A stretch of DNA of 64,000 bases. It comes from Sanguibacter antarcticus. GTDB lineage: Bacteria; Actinomycetota; Actinomycetes; Actinomycetales; Cellulomonadaceae. The DNA is taken from the NCBI RefSeq assembly GCF_002564005.1, contig NZ_PDJG01000001.1, forward strand, positions 372,001 to 436,000, given 5' to 3'. The notes beneath the pieces were generated by a model that was not told the origin of the DNA, did no database searches, and saw nothing but the letters and a program-made list of their open reading frames with translations. Positions 53,508 to 62,932 of this stretch are shown piece after piece (position 1 is the stretch's first letter; every line of letters starts with the position of its first letter). The position numbers and the translations under genes are program-made.

Positions 53508-54434
53508 ATGTCAGCCCACGGTGGGTCCAAGGCGATCGTCGCCGCTCTCGTAGCGAACCTCGGGATCGCGGTCACGAAGTTCATCGCGTATCTGCTCACG
53601 CACTCGTCATCGATGCTCGCCGAGGCGGTCCACTCGCTGGCTGACTCCGGCAACCAGGCGCTCTTGCTGCTGGGGGGCAGGCGCGCTCGGCGCGAGGCAG
53701 ACGACCGGCACCCGTTCGGCTACGGCCGCGAGCGGTACATCTACGCGTTCATCGTCTCGATCGTCCTGTTCAGCGTCGGTGGTCTCTTCGCCCTCTACGA
53801 GGCGTACCACAAGTGGTCGGACCCGCACGGGATCGAGTCCTGGCACTGGGTTCCCGTCGTCGTGCTCGTCGCTGCCATCGGTATGGAGGGCTTCTCCTTC
53901 CGCACCGCGGTCGTGGAGGCCAACCTCGTGCGCGGCAAGCAGTCGTGGGTGCAGTTCGTGCGGACCGCCAAGGCGCCCGAGCTGCCGGTGGTGCTCCTCG
54001 AGGACTTCGGTGCGCTCATCGGGCTGGTCCTCGCCCTCGGCGGCGTGAGCCTGACCCTCGTGACCGGTGACGGGCGCTGGGACGCGGCCGGGACGGGCTG
54101 CATCGGCGTGCTGCTCGTCATCATCGCGATCGTGCTCGCTCTCGAGACGAAGTCTCTCCTGCTGGGGGAGTCGGCGACCAAGGTTCAGGTCGCGGCCATC
54201 GAGGCGGCGCTCGTCGGGCCGGGCGTGCCGTCCGTCATCCACCTCAAGACCCTGCACCTCGGCCCTGAGGAGCTGCTCGTGGCCGCGAAGATCGAGGTTG
54301 ACGTCCGTGAGGGCGCGGGCCAGATCGCGGACGCGATCGACGAGGCCGAGGCACGGGTGCGGTCTGCTGTGCCGATCGCCAAGCGCATCTACCTCGAGCC
54401 GGACCTCCGGGACGCGGTCGCTCCGACCATCTGA
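53508..54434 (+). CDS. Cation diffusion facilitator family transporter, 308 aa
   Basis: An inner-membrane metal/H+ antiporter with about six TM helices. Helix 2 contains AEAVHSLADSGNQALLLLG, with the HxxxD metal pair, and DDRHPFGYGRERYIYAF is the family loop. The C-terminal cytoplasmic domain is ferredoxin-like. The metal (Zn, Mn or Co) is not evident. A CDF gene of this type sits between manB and ahcY in streptomycetes, so its place here fits an ancestral order. It starts at ATG 53508. Confidence 0.9.
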   Translation: MSAHGGSKAIVAALVANLGIAVTKFIAYLLTHSSSMLAEAVHSLADSGNQALLLLGGRRARREADDRHPFGYGRERYIYAFIVSIVLFSVGGLFALYEAYHKWSDPHGIESWHWVPVVVLVAAIGMEGFSFRTAVVEANLVRGKQSWVQFVRTAKAPELPVVLLEDFGALIGLVLALGGVSLTLVTGDGRWDAAGTGCIGVLLVIIAIVLALETKSLLLGESATKVQVAAIEAALVGPGVPSVIHLKTLHLGPEELLVAAKIEVDVREGAGQIADAIDEAEARVRSAVPIAKRIYLEPDLRDAVAPTI

Positions 54435-54460
54435 TCCGCCCGTGCGACGCCTCAGACACC

Positions 54461-54498
54461 GCTGGCCGGGTCCCTCCATGAAGAGGGACCCGGCCAGC
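54461..54498. terminator. Perfect 16-bp bidirectional hairpin
   Basis: GCTGGCCGGGTCCCTC (54461-54476) pairs with 54483-54498 over a 6-nt loop, between the convergent CDF and betaine-binding genes. Confidence 0.8.
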
Positions 54499-54521
54499 GA
54501 TGCTCGTTCAGGTGCGTGACG

Positions 54522-55475
54522 TCAGGAGGCGTCTGCGGCAGCCTTGAGGTCGTCGACGAACGTGGGGTTCGCGTCGAGCCACTCGGTGACGGAACCTTCG
54601 TTGTCGTTGCCCTCGTTCTCGTTGAACATGATGTTCTCGAGCGAGAAGAGCTGCTCGTCGGTCAGCGTGAAGGCGCCGATCCACGATGCGAGCGTCGGGT
54701 AGTCCTCGGCGAAGCCGGTGCGGCCGACCGAGTTGATCTCCTCAGCCTCGCCCATGGCGCCCTCGGGGTCTTCGAGGTCGCGGATCGGGAAGGCGTCGTA
54801 CGCCCAGTGCGGTGCCCACAGCGTGACGGCGACGTTCTCGCCGGCGTCCGTGGCGCCCTTGAGCTCGGCGAGCATCGCCGGCGTAGAGGAGACGACGAAG
54901 TCCATGTCCTCGAGGCCGTACGCCGGGATGGCGACGTCCTCCGTGATGCCGGTGAGGCCCGCGCCGGCCTCGATGCCGACGAGGCGGTTGTCGAACGCGT
55001 CAGCGTTCGCGGCCAGCTCGTCGAGCGAGGTGATGGGGGCGTCCTCGTTGACAGCGATGGTCAGCTTGGCCTCGGTGTACCAGGCACCGAGCTGCTCCAT
55101 GTCGTCGCCGTACTCGTCGAGGTAGTCCTTGTGCGTGTTCGGCAGCCACATGTCGAAGTTCACGTCGAAGTCGCCGCCGGTGAGGCCGGTGTAGACGATG
55201 CCGGCGTCAGCCTCGGTGGCCTCGACGGTGTAGCCCTCGTCCTCCAAGATCGACTTGAAGAGGTACGAGACGGCGATGCCCTCGTCCCATCCGGAGTGGA
55301 CTCCGATGGTGACGTCCTGGAGGTCACCGTTCTCGACGGTCGCTGCGGTGTCGGCATCCGTGGAGTCGGAGGAGTCGGACGAGCAGGCCGCGAGGGCGAG
55401 CGTCAGGGCGACACCCGTGACGAGGGCCACGGAGCGGCGGGTGGTGCGGGAAAGGTGTGCGGTGCGGTTGAACAT
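54522..55475 (-). CDS. opuAC: Glycine betaine/proline ABC transporter, substrate-binding lipoprotein
   Basis: Binds osmoprotectants outside the membrane. It has a lipoprotein signal with lipobox LALAAC (Cys31), then an OpuAC-type binding fold beginning TIGVHSGWDEGIAVSYLFK. FDMWLPNTHKDYLD and WAPHWAYDAF carry Trp/Tyr residues of the quaternary-amine cage. It is third in an ATPase-permease-binding protein operon. ATG 55475 fits the signal peptide. The 317-residue length is normal. A glycine betaine/choline-type substrate is most likely. Confidence 0.9.
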   Translation of the reverse strand: MFNRTAHLSRTTRRSVALVTGVALTLALAACSSDSSDSTDADTAATVENGDLQDVTIGVHSGWDEGIAVSYLFKSILEDEGYTVEATEADAGIVYTGLTGGDFDVNFDMWLPNTHKDYLDEYGDDMEQLGAWYTEAKLTIAVNEDAPITSLDELAANADAFDNRLVGIEAGAGLTGITEDVAIPAYGLEDMDFVVSSTPAMLAELKGATDAGENVAVTLWAPHWAYDAFPIRDLEDPEGAMGEAEEINSVGRTGFAEDYPTLASWIGAFTLTDEQLFSLENIMFNENEGNDNEGSVTEWLDANPTFVDDLKAAADAS

Positions 55476-55545
55476 CTGTTCCTTCCTGAGGGCGTCGGCC
55501 CGGATGGCCGACCACCGTGGGGGTGGAGGGGTGGTGCAGGAACCG

Positions 55546-56442
55546 TCAGGCCGACGCGATGGCGAGGGCCTTGGAGACGGGAGACTTTGCCGCGAGCGCT
55601 GACGTGACGCGGTCGAGGAAGATGGCGAGGATGACGACGGCGATGCCGGCCTCGAAGCCGAGGGCGATGTCGACGCGAGCCAGTGCCGCGACGACGTCGC
55701 CACCGAGGCCACGGGCGCCGACGAGGCCGGAGATGACCACCATCGAGAGGGACAGCATGATGACCTGGTTGATGCCGGCCATGATCGTCGGCATCGCCAG
55801 CGGGAGCTGGATCTGGCGCAGGATGCGTCCCTGGGTGGCGCCGAACGCGTGACCTGCTTCGACGACCTCCTTGTCGACCTGCCGGATGCCGAGCTCGGTG
55901 AAGCGGACGCCGGGGGCGAGCGCGAAGACGATGGTCGCGACGATGCCGGGAACCACGCCGGTGCGGAAGATGACGACGGTGGGGATGAGGTAGACGAACG
56001 CGGGCATCGTCTGCATGAAGTCGAGGATGGGTCGTAGCGTCTTGGAGACGTTGTCGTTGCGTGCCGCCCAGATGCCGAGCGGGATGCCGATGACGAGCGC
56101 GATGGTGCTCGCGAGCAGGACGAGGGACAGGGTGTCCATCGCGTTCTCCCACTGGTTGACAGCGGCGATGACGACGAACCCGGCGAGCGCGACGGTGGCG
56201 AGCTTCCATCCGTGCGCGAAGAAGGCGAGCGCGGCGAGGACGACGGCGACGATCCAGAACGGGGGTGCGCTGAGGACGAGGTCGAGGGCGTCGTAGGCAC
56301 CGACGAGGACGGTCTTGATCTGGTCGAACACGATGTCGAACGTCGTGGTCATCCAGTCGATGAACGTCTCGACGGCGTCGCCGAGCTCGACACGGGGGAT
56401 CCCGGTGCCGCTGGCGGCGGCTACCACGGTGGAGAGGCTCAT
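55546..56442 (-). CDS. opuAB: Glycine betaine/proline ABC transporter, permease
   Basis: A 298-residue BPD-type permease with about seven helices and the EAA-like loop EAGHAFGATQGRILRQIQLP. FMQTMPAFVYLIPTVVIF and INQVIMLSLSMVVISGLVG are typical of OpuAB/ProW. Its ATG overlaps the ATPase stop (ATGA). About 70 bp separates it from the binding-protein gene. An extended N-terminus (~60 residues) precedes the first strongly hydrophobic helix, as in ProW. Confidence 0.93.
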   Translation of the reverse strand: MSLSTVVAAASGTGIPRVELGDAVETFIDWMTTTFDIVFDQIKTVLVGAYDALDLVLSAPPFWIVAVVLAALAFFAHGWKLATVALAGFVVIAAVNQWENAMDTLSLVLLASTIALVIGIPLGIWAARNDNVSKTLRPILDFMQTMPAFVYLIPTVVIFRTGVVPGIVATIVFALAPGVRFTELGIRQVDKEVVEAGHAFGATQGRILRQIQLPLAMPTIMAGINQVIMLSLSMVVISGLVGARGLGGDVVAALARVDIALGFEAGIAVVILAIFLDRVTSALAAKSPVSKALAIASA

Positions 56443-57833
56443 GACTGTGCTCCCTGGGTCGAGGTGGCGGCGGCGTCGGACGGGGCGGCCGCGTCGTTGT
56501 CGGTGCTGTCGCTCCCCGCATCTGGGTCGTCGTCGCTCGGTGGGATGTCGGTGCTCGGCGGGACCATCGCTTCGAGGAGTGCGACGCGGGGGACTGCTCC
56601 GACGAGGCGGCCGGTGCTGTCGGTGACCGGCACCGGGAGCGTCGACTCGGCGGAGGGCGCGAAGATCTCGGCGAGCGAGGTGTCTTCGAGCACCGCGGTG
56701 ACGACGTCGCCGTGCACGAGGCTCTCGAGGCTGGTGACGCCGTTGCGCTGGGCGGTGACGAGCTCGTGGTCGTAGACGACACCGCGCAGCATGCGGCTGC
56801 GGTCGATGACGTACGCAGCGGAGACCTGGGCCTCGCGCATGGTGTGCAGGGCCAGGCGCGGCCCGCTGTTGAGCGGGACGACGGCGGCGGGGCGGCGCAT
56901 GACGGACGCGGCGGTGAGGACGCGTGTCCGGTCGACGTCGGCGACGAACTGCGCGACGTACTCGTTGGCCGGGTCGGAGAGGATCTCTTCGCTCGTGCCG
57001 ATCTGGACGATGCGTCCGTCACGCATGACGGCGATGCGGTCGCCGAGGAACATCGCTTCGTTGAGGTCGTGGGTGATGAACACGATCGTCTTGCCGAGCT
57101 TGTTCTGGATCTCGACGAGCTGTTCCTGCATCTCGCGGCGGATGAGCGGGTCCAGAGCCGAGAAGGCCTCGTCCATGAGGAGGATGTCGGTGTCTGATGC
57201 GAGCGCGCGGGCGAGGCCGACGCGCTGGCGCATGCCACCGGAGAGCTCGGAGGGCAGGCGCTGCTCCCAGCCGCCCAGCCCGACGAGCTCGAGGGCCGTC
57301 ATCGCCTTGGCGGTGCGCTCGTCGCGCGCCATGCCCTGGATCTCCAGGGGGTAGGCAGCGTTGTCGAGGACGGTGCGGTGAGGAAGGAGCGCATAGTGCT
57401 GGAAGACCATGCTCACGTTGCGCTGCCGGATGGTGCGGAGCTCTTTGCCGGAGGCCTTCGCGAGGTCGACCCCACCGATGCGGACGCTGCCGGCGGTGGG
57501 CTTCCACAGGCCGTTGAGCATTCGGATGAGGGTGGACTTCCCGGACCCGGAGAGCCCCATGACGACGAAGATCTCGCCTGCGGCGACGGTGAACGACGTG
57601 TCGATGACGGCCGCGGTCCCGTGGGACCGGACCTCGCTGCGGTCAGCGCCGGCGCGGAGGGCCTTGACGGCTTCCTGCGGGCGGCGGCCGAAGACCTTGT
57701 AGACGTTCTCGACCTCGACGACGTTCGCGCGGTCAGCATCCGCGGAGGTCGCTGTGAGGTCGTCTGCGGTGTCGTCTGCGGTGTCGTCGGGCTGCGAGCC
57801 AGGAATCGAGGTGTCGTTGCGTTCGGGGGGCAT
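56439..57833 (-). CDS. opuAA: Glycine betaine/proline ABC transporter, ATP-binding subunit with CBS domains
   Basis: Energises uptake. Walker A GLSGSGKST lies at about residues 93-101, the signature LSGGMRQRVGLARAL at about 200, and DILLMDEAFSALDP is the Walker B region. The C-terminal third has CBS-like repeats, which in OpuA sense ionic strength and gate transport, followed by a long acidic low-complexity tail. The N-terminus (first ~35 residues) is also acidic with a DDTADDTADD repeat. First gene of the operon, divergent from ahcY across the window's longest spacer. Confidence 0.92.
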   Translation of the reverse strand: MPPERNDTSIPGSQPDDTADDTADDLTATSADADRANVVEVENVYKVFGRRPQEAVKALRAGADRSEVRSHGTAAVIDTSFTVAAGEIFVVMGLSGSGKSTLIRMLNGLWKPTAGSVRIGGVDLAKASGKELRTIRQRNVSMVFQHYALLPHRTVLDNAAYPLEIQGMARDERTAKAMTALELVGLGGWEQRLPSELSGGMRQRVGLARALASDTDILLMDEAFSALDPLIRREMQEQLVEIQNKLGKTIVFITHDLNEAMFLGDRIAVMRDGRIVQIGTSEEILSDPANEYVAQFVADVDRTRVLTAASVMRRPAAVVPLNSGPRLALHTMREAQVSAAYVIDRSRMLRGVVYDHELVTAQRNGVTSLESLVHGDVVTAVLEDTSLAEIFAPSAESTLPVPVTDSTGRLVGAVPRVALLEAMVPPSTDIPPSDDDPDAGSDSTDNDAAAPSDAAATSTQGAQS

Positions 57834-58299
57834 GCACGTCTCCGTTCAGTTGCCCCTCTCGGGGGCGTTCGCCGTTGATCACGGCTGCTGACCCGCACGT
57901 GGCGGGGCCGGCTGCAAGGACCCGCGCACGCTCTGGTGCGGCGGGGACCAGGATGTCGCGCTCCGTGCTGAACGTGAGCGAGCGGCGGTCGTGAGGCGCG
58001 CAGCCAAGCTGTTCGTCGGAGGTCGGACAGGCCGGTCAGGGCTGTTCGGTCTTCTCCACCATGCCTCATTCATGGCGAGTTGGCGACTAAATGGGCCTCC
58101 GAGGTCGGAAACCGAGTCCGATTCTTTACCGAACTGGGTCGACATGACCAGCAATGGAGTGCTTTCGCCAGCAATTCGGTGTCGTTCGTCACAAGGGGGG
58201 GGCGGACGAGATTTAGGGCCTGGGCCTGCGCAGGCCTCGAAGATCGAGGGTGCACCCGAGTAGTCTGGAACGGACCCGTCACAGCGATCTCGGAGCACC
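57834..58299. other. 466-bp intergenic region between opuAA and ahcY
   Basis: No convincing gene. It contains an AT-richer patch (about 58050-58150), a CCATG-7-CATGG inverted repeat at 58059-58075, and near ahcY a GGCCTG/CAGGCC inverted repeat at 58217-58236. A -10-like TAGTCT (58261-58266) lies 33 nt before the ahcY ATG. I looked for an S-adenosylhomocysteine riboswitch and did not recognise its core. Confidence 0.5.
58261..58266 (+). promoter_or_regulatory. Candidate -10 element for ahcY
   Basis: TAGTCT, 33 nt before the ATG, leaving room for the CGGAGC ribosome site just upstream of the start. Confidence 0.4.
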
Positions 58300-59811
58300 A
58301 TGTCAGCGCAGAGCACGCACGCCTTCAGTGAAGTTCCCGGCAAGTACAAGGTCCGCGACCTCTCTCTCGCGGAGTCCGGCCGGCACCAGATCCGCCTGGC
58401 CGAGCACGAGATGCCGGGCCTCATGGCTCTGCGCGCCGAGTACGGCGAGAGCCAGCCGCTCGCAGGAGCGCGCATCGCGGGCTCTCTGCACATGACGGTC
58501 CAGACTGCCGTCCTCATCGAGACGCTCACGGCGCTGGGCGCCGAGGTCCGTTGGGCGTCGTGCAACATCTTCTCGACGCAGGACGAGGCCGCGGCCGCGA
58601 TCGTGGTCGGCCCTGACGGGACGCCGGACGACCCTCGCGGCGTCCCGGTCTTCGCGTGGAAGGGCGAGACCCTCGAGGAGTACTGGGAGTGCGCCGAGCA
58701 GATCCTCGTCTGGCCGGCCGGTGACGACGACGACGCCGAGTACCGCGGCCCGAACCTCATCCTCGACGACGGCGGCGACGCCACGCTCCTCGTCCACCAA
58801 GGTGTCGCGTACGAGCGGGTGGGCTCGGTCCCCGCGGACACACGTCCGGGCGAGCCTGACCACTCGGACGAGAACAACGTGGTGCGCGGGCTCCTGCGCC
58901 GGGTCCTCCAGGAGGACCCGCTGCGCTGGTCCGTCGTCGCTGAGAACATCCTCGGCGTGACCGAGGAGACGACGACGGGCGTGCACCGCCTCTACCAGCT
59001 CGCCGACGCCGGTCACCTGCTCTTCCCGGCGATCAACGTCAACGACTCCGTGACCAAGAGCAAGTTCGACAACAAGTACGGCATCCGCCACTCCCTCCCG
59101 GACGGCATCAACCGTGCGACCGACGTCCTCATGGGCGGAAAGATCGCCTTCGTCGCTGGCTACGGTGACGTCGGCAAGGGCGCAGCCGAGGCTTTCCGCG
59201 GCCAGGGCGCGCGCGTCATCGTCTCGGAGATCGACCCCATCTGTGCGCTGCAGGCTGCGATGGACGGCTACCAGGTCGCCCGCATCGAGGACGTCCTCGG
59301 CGAGGCCGACTTCTTCATCACGACGACGGGCAACCGGGACGTCGTCACGGCGGAGCACCTCGTCGGCATGAAGAACAAGGCGATCGTCGGCAACATCGGA
59401 CACTTCGACAACGAGATCGACATGGCTGGCCTCGCGGCGGTCCCGGGCATCACCCGCACGGAGATCAAGCCCCAGGTCCACGAGTGGACCTTCGAGTCCG
59501 GCACGTCGATCATCGTCCTGTCCGAGGGACGCCTGCTCAACCTCGGCAACGCGACGGGCCACCCGTCCTTCGTCATGAGCAACTCGTTCTCCAACCAGGT
59601 GATCGGCCAGATCGAGCTCTTCACCAAGGACGGGACGGACGAGGAGTACCCCACGGCCGTGCACCGTCTGCCGAAGATCCTCGACGAGAAGGTGGCGCGC
59701 CTGCACCTCGACGCGCTCGGCGTCCGCCTCACGGACCTGAGCAAGGACCAGGCGGAGTATCTCGGTATCGACGCCGCCGGCCCGTACAAGGCGGAGCACT
59801 ACCGCTACTGA
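58300..59811 (+). CDS. ahcY: Adenosylhomocysteinase
   Basis: NAD-dependent hydrolysis of S-adenosylhomocysteine to adenosine and homocysteine, clearing the inhibitor of methyltransferases. The 503 residues include the long insertion usual in actinobacterial enzymes. Substrate-site motifs include [21 protein letters not shown]-type [16 protein letters not shown], and the NAD-binding [18 protein letters not shown], plus the C-terminal lysine/tyrosine segment [13 protein letters not shown] 58300 has GGAG 5 nt upstream. It ends in a strong hairpin before the kinase gene. Confidence 0.97.
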   Translation: MSAQSTHAFSEVPGKYKVRDLSLAESGRHQIRLAEHEMPGLMALRAEYGESQPLAGARIAGSLHMTVQTAVLIETLTALGAEVRWASCNIFSTQDEAAAAIVVGPDGTPDDPRGVPVFAWKGETLEEYWECAEQILVWPAGDDDDAEYRGPNLILDDGGDATLLVHQGVAYERVGSVPADTRPGEPDHSDENNVVRGLLRRVLQEDPLRWSVVAENILGVTEETTTGVHRLYQLADAGHLLFPAINVNDSVTKSKFDNKYGIRHSLPDGINRATDVLMGGKIAFVAGYGDVGKGAAEAFRGQGARVIVSEIDPICALQAAMDGYQVARIEDVLGEADFFITTTGNRDVVTAEHLVGMKNKAIVGNIGHFDNEIDMAGLAAVPGITRTEIKPQVHEWTFESGTSIIVLSEGRLLNLGNATGHPSFVMSNSFSNQVIGQIELFTKDGTDEEYPTAVHRLPKILDEKVARLHLDALGVRLTDLSKDQAEYLGIDAAGPYKAEHYRY

Positions 59812-59821
59812 GACCAGGCAC

Positions 59822-59854
59822 GGTGGGTGGTCCGGCTCAGCCGGGCCACCCACC
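59822..59854 (+). terminator. 15-bp hairpin after ahcY
   Basis: GGTGGGTGGTCCGGC (59822-59836) pairs with GCCGGGCCACCCACC (59840-59854) with one G-T pair and a 3-nt loop. Confidence 0.65.
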
Positions 59855-59883
59855 GGCGGGCGCACGGGAGCGACGGTCCGAGG

Positions 59884-61353
59884 ATGAGCATCATGAAGCG
59901 AACACCCGGCGCTGCACCAGCAGAGCTCCAGGAGCAGCAGGAGACGCTCCGGCCTCTGTTGTCCGTCCAAGGGCAGATGACCGTCCGGCGTGCCGAAGAG
60001 ATCTTGCGCGAGTGGTCTGTCGAAGAGGTCCCGCCTCTCGAACGCGTCGGGTTCTGGTCGGCTCCTTTCGCTGCACGCACCTGGCGCGAGCTCGGGTACC
60101 TCACCATCGTCCTCGTCCTGTCGCCCCTCATGTTCGCCTATGTCGTCGTCGCGATCTCGCTGTCGGCCGCGCTGCTCTTCACGATCTTCGGCTGGATGGC
60201 CGTGCTCGGGGTGATGGTCATCGGTGCCCGTGGACCCGGTGGGGTCTCTCGTGGGCTGGCGCGCGGCACGCTGCGTGCACGGATCGCCACGCCACGCCCC
60301 TTCCGGCGCCAGGCGGGCTTCTGGCCCGGCGTGCGGGCCATGCTCTCGGACGGCCCCGGCTGGCGGGCGCTCGCGCACATGACGCTCGAGCTCCCGCTGA
60401 CCGTCGCGTCGTTCGTCATCAGCTGGACGTTCCTCGCCGCGTCGCTCGGTGCGATGACCCACTGGTTCTGGGGGAGGTACCTCCCGGAGCAGCGTGCGTC
60501 CGACGGGACCGCGCACCGCGGAGTCCAGCTGAGCGCCGACTTCTTCGTCGACACCCCGCCCCGCTATGTGGCGTTCGCGATCGTCGGCCTGCTCTTCCTC
60601 TTCGTGTGGGCGGCGGTCAACCAAGGGCTCGTCCACGTCCACCGGCTCCTCGCCCAGAGCCTGCTCGGCCTCACGAAGGCGAGCGCCCGCGTCATCGCGC
60701 TCGAGCACGCGAGAGGTCACGCCGTCGAGGACGCTGACGCGACGCTGCGTCGCATCGAGCGTGATCTGCACGACGGGACGCAGGCGCGGCTCGTGGCTGT
60801 CGCGATGCAGCTGGGGGAGGCGCGCGACCACCTCCGTGGTGGGAACGGGTCGCCCGAGCTGAGCGATCTCATCGAGTCGGCGCACGCCTCGACGAAGGAC
60901 GCTCTCGTCGAGCTCCGCGAGATCGCCCGCGGGATCCACCCGCCCGCGCTCGAGAACGGCCTGGCGGTGGCTCTCGAGACGCTCGCCGCCCGCAGCCCGC
61001 TGCCCACGGTCGTCGAGGTCGACCTGCCGGCCGACCCGAGGCTGCGTCCGGCGAAGGTCATCGAGACCATCACGTACTTCTGCGTGAGCGAGCTCCTCAC
61101 GAACGCGATCAAGCACGCGCACGCGACCGGGCTGCACGTCCTCGTCGAGGAGATCGAGGGCTCGCTGCACCTGCGTGTCCGTGACGACGGCGTCGGGGGT
61201 GCGGTGGTGCTCGTACCGGACGCGGAGGGGCACCACAGCGGTCTCGCAGGTCTCTCAGAGCGCGTCCGCTCGGTCGACGGTACGTTCACCCTCTCCAGTC
61301 CGACGGGCGGGCCGACCGTCGTGACGATCCGCCTCCCGCTCCACATGTCCTGA
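59884..61353 (+). CDS. NarL-type sensor histidine kinase, 489 aa
   Basis: Membrane-bound kinase partner of the regulator just downstream. An N-terminal region of about 270 residues has four or five hydrophobic helices (sensor-like domain, PF13796 type). It is followed by HisKA_3 with the phosphorylatable histidine in LRRIERDLHDGTQARLVAV, and an HATPase domain with ELLTNAIKHAHAT and VRDDGVGG. ATG 59884 or 59893 is the start; the latter has GAGGA 9 nt upstream. The stop is 10 nt before the regulator. The signal is unknown. Confidence 0.92.
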   Translation: MSIMKRTPGAAPAELQEQQETLRPLLSVQGQMTVRRAEEILREWSVEEVPPLERVGFWSAPFAARTWRELGYLTIVLVLSPLMFAYVVVAISLSAALLFTIFGWMAVLGVMVIGARGPGGVSRGLARGTLRARIATPRPFRRQAGFWPGVRAMLSDGPGWRALAHMTLELPLTVASFVISWTFLAASLGAMTHWFWGRYLPEQRASDGTAHRGVQLSADFFVDTPPRYVAFAIVGLLFLFVWAAVNQGLVHVHRLLAQSLLGLTKASARVIALEHARGHAVEDADATLRRIERDLHDGTQARLVAVAMQLGEARDHLRGGNGSPELSDLIESAHASTKDALVELREIARGIHPPALENGLAVALETLAARSPLPTVVEVDLPADPRLRPAKVIETITYFCVSELLTNAIKHAHATGLHVLVEEIEGSLHLRVRDDGVGGAVVLVPDAEGHHSGLAGLSERVRSVDGTFTLSSPTGGPTVVTIRLPLHMS

Positions 61354-61363
61354 AAGGTCTGCC

Positions 61364-62020
61364 GTGCGCATCCTCATCGCCGAAGACTCCGCCATCCTTC
61401 GTGACGGGCTCGTGGCGCTCCTCACCCGTCGAGGCCACGAGGTCGTGGGAGCCGTCGGCGACGGCGCCCAGCTCGTGTCGGCTCTCGCCGCGCTCCCGCC
61501 CGGGTCCCGTCCGGACGTCGTCGTCATCGACATCCGGATGCCGCCGACGTTCACGGACGAGGGGCTGCAGGCGGCCCTGGAGATCCGTGCGCTCGACGCT
61601 TCGCAGGGCGTGCTGCTCTTCTCCCAGTACGTCGAGACGAGGTTTGCCACGCAGCTGCTCGCGGGCGACTCTCGCGGGGTCGGCTACCTGCTCAAAGACC
61701 GGGTGGCCGACGTGTCGGACTTCATCGACGCGCTGGAGCGGATCGCGGCAGGGCACACGGTCCTCGACCCCGAGGTCGTCAACCAGCTCATGCGGAGCCC
61801 GAACCACGACGACGGGATCAGCCGGCTCACGCCGCGCGAGCGGGAGGTGCTCGAGATCATGGCCGAGGGACGCTCGAACACGGCGATCGCCGAACAGCTC
61901 GTGCTCTCCTACGGAGCTGTCGAGAAGAACGTCTCGTCGATCTTCTCCAAGCTCGACCTGCCGATCGACGCCGGAGACCACCGGCGCGTGCTGGCGGTCC
62001 TCAAGCTGCTCCAGGCCTGA
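61364..62020 (+). CDS. NarL/FixJ-family response regulator, 218 aa
   Basis: Receiver domain (1-125) with the acidic pair E7/D8, the phosphoacceptor Asp56 in VVVIDIRMPP, and a conserved GYLLKDRVAD lysine. A C-terminal LuxR-type helix-turn-helix follows (SRLTPREREVLEIMAEG, NTAIAEQLVLSYGAVEKNV). Located directly downstream of its kinase. It starts at GTG 61364. Target genes are not evident from the sequence. Confidence 0.95.
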   Translation: MRILIAEDSAILRDGLVALLTRRGHEVVGAVGDGAQLVSALAALPPGSRPDVVVIDIRMPPTFTDEGLQAALEIRALDASQGVLLFSQYVETRFATQLLAGDSRGVGYLLKDRVADVSDFIDALERIAAGHTVLDPEVVNQLMRSPNHDDGISRLTPREREVLEIMAEGRSNTAIAEQLVLSYGAVEKNVSSIFSKLDLPIDAGDHRRVLAVLKLLQA

Positions 62021-62054
62021 CCCGCGCGCCCGCCGCCGTCACGACGGGAGGCGG

Positions 62055-62921
62055 TCAGGAGGGGCGCAGACGGTCGGCGACGGCCTCGAGGACAGTCTCG
62101 TCGCCCGCGTAGATGCCCTCGGCCCGGGGCCAGTGGACGACGACGTCCGTGAACCCGAGGTCCTCGGCTCGCCCGACCTGGTCCCAGAAGCGCTCGGCGG
62201 ACGTCAGCGAGTACGACTGCGAGTCGAGGTTGAGGTAGCGCGGCGTGCTGGCGGGCCGCCCGGCCTCGGCCAGCGCGTCGGTGAACCGGGCGGAGAGGCG
62301 GGCGACCGAGCCCCACCAGTCGTCCAGCGTGTCCTGCCCTTCTGCGCCGGTGGTGACCCACGCGTCCCCGCGACGGACCGCGACGGACATCGAGCGCGGT
62401 GCGTTGGCTGCGACGAGGAACGGCATGCGCGGCTGCTGCACGCAGCCGGGGATCGTCCGCGCCCCGTCGGCGCCGAAGTACGTTCCCGTCCGTGACGTCA
62501 CGGGCTGCGTGAGGAGCTCGTCGAGCATGCTGACGAACTCGTCCAGGCGGTCGACCCGCGCCCCGGGGGTGAGCGGTGGTTGCCCGAGGACGGCCGCGTC
62601 GACGCCCAGGCCGCCGGCACCGACACCCAGGAGCATCCGGCCCTCGCTCATGTCGTCCAGCGTCATGAGCTCCTTCGCGAACGGCACAGGGTGCCGGAAG
62701 TTCGGCGACGCGACCCACGTCCCCAGCCGGATGGTGCTCGTCACGAGAGCGGCGCCCGCGAGCGTCGGCACGGTGGCGAACCACGGCTCGTCCGCGAGCG
62801 AGCGCCACGCGAGATGGTCATACGTCCACGCGTGGTCGAACCCGTACTCCTCCGCCCGGCGCCAGAGCCCAGCGGCCTGGCTCCATCGGTGCTGGGGGAG
62901 GATGACGATGCCGATGCGCAC
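62055..62921 (-). CDS. LLM-class (luciferase-like) oxidoreductase, probably F420- or FMN-dependent, 288 aa
   Basis: A bacterial-luciferase-fold enzyme: RIGIVILPQHRWSQAAGLWR, FDHAWTYDHLAWRS, SEGRMLLGVGAGGLGVDAA and FLVAANAPRSMSVAVRRGDA, all typical of F420-dependent LLM oxidoreductases. The substrate is unknown. It starts at GTG 62921 and lies 11 nt after the RDD gene stop, so they may be co-transcribed. F420 use is the common case in actinobacteria but not proven here. Confidence 0.88.
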   Translation of the reverse strand: MRIGIVILPQHRWSQAAGLWRRAEEYGFDHAWTYDHLAWRSLADEPWFATVPTLAGAALVTSTIRLGTWVASPNFRHPVPFAKELMTLDDMSEGRMLLGVGAGGLGVDAAVLGQPPLTPGARVDRLDEFVSMLDELLTQPVTSRTGTYFGADGARTIPGCVQQPRMPFLVAANAPRSMSVAVRRGDAWVTTGAEGQDTLDDWWGSVARLSARFTDALAEAGRPASTPRYLNLDSQSYSLTSAERFWDQVGRAEDLGFTDVVVHWPRAEGIYAGDETVLEAVADRLRPS

Positions 62922-62932
62922 GGTGGTGCCTC

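Noticed and set aside
58180..58299. S-adenosylhomocysteine riboswitch upstream of ahcY
   Set aside because: I could not recognise the conserved core; only a short inverted repeat is present.
58303..61236. 977-codon open frame antisense to ahcY and the kinase gene
   Set aside because: It is a mirror of GC-rich codon bias. Its translation is charged low-complexity sequence with no domain, while the plus strand encodes clear enzymes.
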